Below, piece after piece: positions 61,465-64,000 of a stretch of DNA of 64,000 nucleotides. The notes beneath the pieces are model-generated. The model was given only the letters and a program-made list of their open reading frames with translations, ran no database searches and was not told where the DNA came from. Both the position numbers and the translations under genes were made by a program. Source of the stretch: Candidatus Accumulibacter contiguus. GTDB taxonomy: Bacteria; Pseudomonadota; Gammaproteobacteria; Burkholderiales; Rhodocyclaceae. Where the stretch lies: positions 62,001-126,000 of the forward strand of contig NZ_SPMX01000012.1 of NCBI RefSeq assembly GCF_012940005.1. Direction: 5' to 3'. Position 1 is the first letter of the stretch, and each line of letters starts with the position of its first letter.

Positions 61465-63417
61465 TTACGGCCTTGATCCCATCTCAGGCTTGGGCAAAAA
61501 AGTCATTTTCCCCTGGTCGGTTCTTTCGTTATTGCTGAAGATTCCTTCCCAGGAATCGCCATCGGGGAAGGTAATTTTTCCCGGCCCTTCCTTGACGCCA
61601 TTTTTCCAGGAACCTTCGTAGCGGGAACCGGCTTTTGTCGTGTAACTGCCTTGGCCGTGGAATTCGCCGTTCAGTATTTCACCTTCGTAAACATCCCCGT
61701 TATCAAAGATGGTTTTCCCTTTACCGTTCTGTTTGTTGTCCTCCCAATTGCCTTCATAACGGAAACTTCCAGGCGCAATGAAGACACCATAGCCTTGCTT
61801 GACACCGTTTTCAAGCTGGCCTTCAAAGCGTTGCCCATTCTGCCACTCGATTACCCCCTTGCCACTGGGTTGGCCACTGGGTTGGGCAAAGCGAAAGTCG
61901 CCGATGTAGGTGGTGTCTCCAACCTGCACACGCTTCCCCAAGTCGGCCCTGGCCGGTACGGCGGCTACGGAAGGCACCAAAGAGCCACTGGAGTCAGGTG
62001 CAGGCGGGACAATGCCGCCTGCCGAAATCGTACTGGCAGGCAGAAACCCAGCGGCGACGTCCTTGGCACGGTTGGGTTGTCCGACATAGACTGCGTTCCC
62101 GGTAAAGCGGATCGGCACGATGGTAAAGCGACCGGAGACGTCTGCTTCCGTGCGGTAGTGGCCGCCTTGGGTCTGAAATTCGATGATTTGCCGACCCTGC
62201 GGAAGAATGGCACGGGCTATGGAAATACGTTCCGGCAGGGTTCGCCAGTTGCGGTCGTCGGCCTGCTCGGTGCTCACCGATACGACATTGGCAATCATCC
62301 CGGCGATCCAGTGCGCCTTGTTGGCCTGTTCCTGGACGACTGACTTGAGCCCCGCCCGGATGACCGTACGCAGGATGATTCCCGGCATTTGATCCTTGAG
62401 CAGACGCCGCGCCATGGTGTCGATATTGGTCAGTGTCTCAACCGGATATCGACCTCCGGCAACCGCTAGCGAGGAAGGCACTGATACCTGTTCTGAAGCC
62501 TTGAGCACCGGGAAGGAGAGGGGGGTGATGAGCATTCCTCCTTTTCGCATGATAGGGATCGAAATAGTCAACGAGTCGATGCGCGGCGCGAATCCGGTCT
62601 CCAAAACGAAAAGCACATCGGTCTCGCCCGGGCCAGGTACGCGTTTGCCAAGATCATTGAGAGCACTCTGGATCATGACTTTGCCCGGAGCCAGTTGCAG
62701 CGCGTTGCGATAACCCGGTTCGGCAAGCGAAGGTTCATCGGTGACTTCAAAAAAATAACCAGCCAGATAGTGCGCAAAGGCATTCTGGAAACCGTTCTTC
62801 AACTCGCGGACTTCCGGCGTATCGAGTTCCTGCATTGGATAGCCTTCAAGACTGCTGACCTGACCCGAATCTTGTTTGTTCGACTCGGCCTGGAGAGCGT
62901 CGTACTCCTTTTCACGGAAAGCCTCGATCAGCTTTTCACGCTCATAGGTTTTCTTCATCTCGATGCGGGCATGGTCGAAATTGCCGAGCATGATGTGGTT
63001 CAGTGTCAAGCGCGTCGAGAGCAACACCTTTTCATAGTCTTGCCCATCGTAACGGCGGGTCTTGTCGTTGATCAGAAAACTGCCAATGTCGCCAAACATC
63101 TTCGTTGGATTGGTACGAAATTCGTTTTCCCACGCCTGAATGATCTCATCGCCCTTCATCCAGGTTTCGCGGCTGCTGGTGAAGTTGCTGCCGAGGCTGA
63201 GCAACTCCCCTTTCTCGAAAAAGTAGAGAATGTCCTTGTCGTCCCCCTCATTGGCTCCTTCAATCTTTGCAACAGCCTGCTTGAGTGCGCCGGTCTTCAC
63301 CAGGGTGACGGTTTCGTTCAGCTCGTCGGCATATTGGCGCAACATGCCCGCGGCGCAGATCGAAGGCATTGCGGTCATCAGCAATAGCAGTGAACAAGTG
63401 TAGACAATCGGTTTCAT
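61465..63417 (-). CDS. COG3014-like protein fused to C-terminal MORN repeats
   Basis: 650-residue exported protein. Residues about 30-470 are a close paralog of the COG3014 lipoprotein at 47640-49100 (shared stretches include LINDKTRRYDGQDYEKV and NAFAHYLAGYFFEVT). After a Pro/Ala linker, five or so MORN repeats follow (GVIEWQNGQRFEGQLENGVK; GKGKTIFDNGDVYEGEI; GSRYEGSWKNGVKEGPGKIT). The signal peptide contains Cys in PSIC, not a canonical lipobox, unlike the paralog. Start ATG 63417 has GGGAG six bases upstream; in-frame sequence to 63603 is unlikely. Convergent with the cluster II operon. MORN repeats suggest protein or membrane contact. Confidence 0.87.
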   Translation of the reverse strand: MKPIVYTCSLLLLMTAMPSICAAGMLRQYADELNETVTLVKTGALKQAVAKIEGANEGDDKDILYFFEKGELLSLGSNFTSSRETWMKGDEIIQAWENEFRTNPTKMFGDIGSFLINDKTRRYDGQDYEKVLLSTRLTLNHIMLGNFDHARIEMKKTYEREKLIEAFREKEYDALQAESNKQDSGQVSSLEGYPMQELDTPEVRELKNGFQNAFAHYLAGYFFEVTDEPSLAEPGYRNALQLAPGKVMIQSALNDLGKRVPGPGETDVLFVLETGFAPRIDSLTISIPIMRKGGMLITPLSFPVLKASEQVSVPSSLAVAGGRYPVETLTNIDTMARRLLKDQMPGIILRTVIRAGLKSVVQEQANKAHWIAGMIANVVSVSTEQADDRNWRTLPERISIARAILPQGRQIIEFQTQGGHYRTEADVSGRFTIVPIRFTGNAVYVGQPNRAKDVAAGFLPASTISAGGIVPPAPDSSGSLVPSVAAVPARADLGKRVQVGDTTYIGDFRFAQPSGQPSGKGVIEWQNGQRFEGQLENGVKQGYGVFIAPGSFRYEGNWEDNKQNGKGKTIFDNGDVYEGEILNGEFHGQGSYTTKAGSRYEGSWKNGVKEGPGKITFPDGDSWEGIFSNNERTDQGKMTFLPKPEMGSRP

Positions 63418-63623
63418 GGTCATCTCCCTGAAAGGGCTTGTTTTTATAGCGCTGATCGACATTTTTCGTGACGGTGGAAGGGGAGCAGAATCGTGGCCGG
63501 ACTTCCGCGGCAGGTTCTTGAAATCAGCCAGGCGCCGGCGCAGTATAACAACTGTGATCACCACATCGGAGCCTGCCATGTACATGTACGTCCGCAAATC
63601 CACTCAGATCAGGCATTGATCCG

Positions 63624-64000
63624 ATGCGCGTACTGCTCGTCGAAGACGATCCGATGATCGGCAAAAGCGTTCAGCAGGGTCTGCGACAGAACGGCTACAC
63701 GGTTGACTGGGTGCGCGACGGCCAGGACGCCGAACTGGCTCTGGCGACCACTCCCTACGAGATGCTGCTGCTCGATCTTGGCCTGCCTGGCAGGTCCGGT
63801 CTGGCCATTCTCACGACACTACGGCGTGCCGCCAATCGCATCCCGGTGGTAGTAATCACCGCCCGCGATGCAGTTGCCGATCGCATCACCGGACTCGACA
63901 GCGGTGCCGACGACTATCTCGTCAAGCCATTCGATCTCGACGAGCTGTGCGCACGCCTGCGCGCCGTGCTGCGCCGACACGCCGGCCGCGCCGACCCGGT
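63624..64000 (+). CDS. OmpR/PhoB-type response regulator, partial (3' end outside window)
   Basis: 125 residues of a receiver domain, open to the window end: MRVLLVEDDPMIGKSVQQGL, phosphoacceptor Asp in LLLDLGLPGRSG, Thr in VVITARDA, Lys in YLVKPFDLDEL. The pattern matches the QseB/PmrA/TctD group of winged-helix regulators; a DNA-binding domain and probably a histidine kinase gene should follow. ATG 63624 is the likely start. Whether it controls cluster II, which lies just upstream, cannot be seen. Confidence 0.9.
   Translation, partial: MRVLLVEDDPMIGKSVQQGLRQNGYTVDWVRDGQDAELALATTPYEMLLLDLGLPGRSGLAILTTLRRAANRIPVVVITARDAVADRITGLDSGADDYLVKPFDLDELCARLRAVLRRHAGRADP

Overview
The window is high-GC, densely packed proteobacterial DNA. 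Gene order and content point to a betaproteobacterium of the Rhodocyclales type. A relative of Candidatus Accumulibacter is my best guess, by inference only: I see polyhydroxyalkanoate genes (phaB, phaR), a Na+-pumping methylmalonyl-CoA decarboxylase, PEP-CTERM exported proteins behind sigma-54 promoters, an assimilatory nitrite reductase operon and the order gloB-yafS-rnhA-dnaQ. Both ends cut genes: a PBP1A at the left and an OmpR-type response regulator at the right.

1-9.2 kb is envelope biogenesis: PBP1A, an MsbA-type lipid flippase, then a minus-strand lipopolysaccharide operon (lpxL/htrB-like acyltransferase, waaG, waaP, and a protein with two kinase domains). 9.2-10.6 kb is metK behind a strong promoter and a roughly 140-nt structured leader. 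10.7-14.1 kb holds three exported-protein genes (two PEP-CTERM), each with a -24/-12 sigma-54 promoter and a shared AT-rich upstream motif. 14.3-19.5 kb has an ACP/fatty-acyl-AMP ligase/acyltransferase fusion, RNase R and tRNA-Leu(CAG). 19.8-25.5 kb carries mmdADCB followed by phaR and phaB. 25.5-31.3 kb has pgeF (frameshifted), rluD, bamD, a kinase-HDOD-GAF protein and a DUF3293 protein.

31.5-44.6 kb is mostly housekeeping: a frameshifted DUF748 (AsmA-like) gene, a CheY-like regulator, gloB (frameshifted), yafS-like, rnhA, dnaQ, dusB-fis, purH, purD and hemF. 44.6-63.4 kb is the most unusual part. Cluster I (minus strand) has a CsgG-like protein, LpoB, a caspase-fold/YcfL fusion and a COG3014 lipoprotein. 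A nirB-nirD-narK operon plus a PP2C phosphatase-kinase fusion follows. Cluster II then has a CsgG-like/peptidoglycan-binding/DUF4384 protein, a run of small exported proteins, a putative HExxH metallopeptidase, an OmpA-domain protein, three related repeat proteins, and a second COG3014 protein fused to MORN repeats. I propose cluster II as an undescribed cell-surface or fibre-assembly system.

Two window-wide patterns matter for interpretation. Four genes are broken at five homopolymer runs, each repaired by removing exactly one base, which looks like systematic over-calling in the assembly rather than decay. A hairpin-bearing repeat family occurs three times in intergenic positions near 10.6, 23.4 and 31.4 kb.
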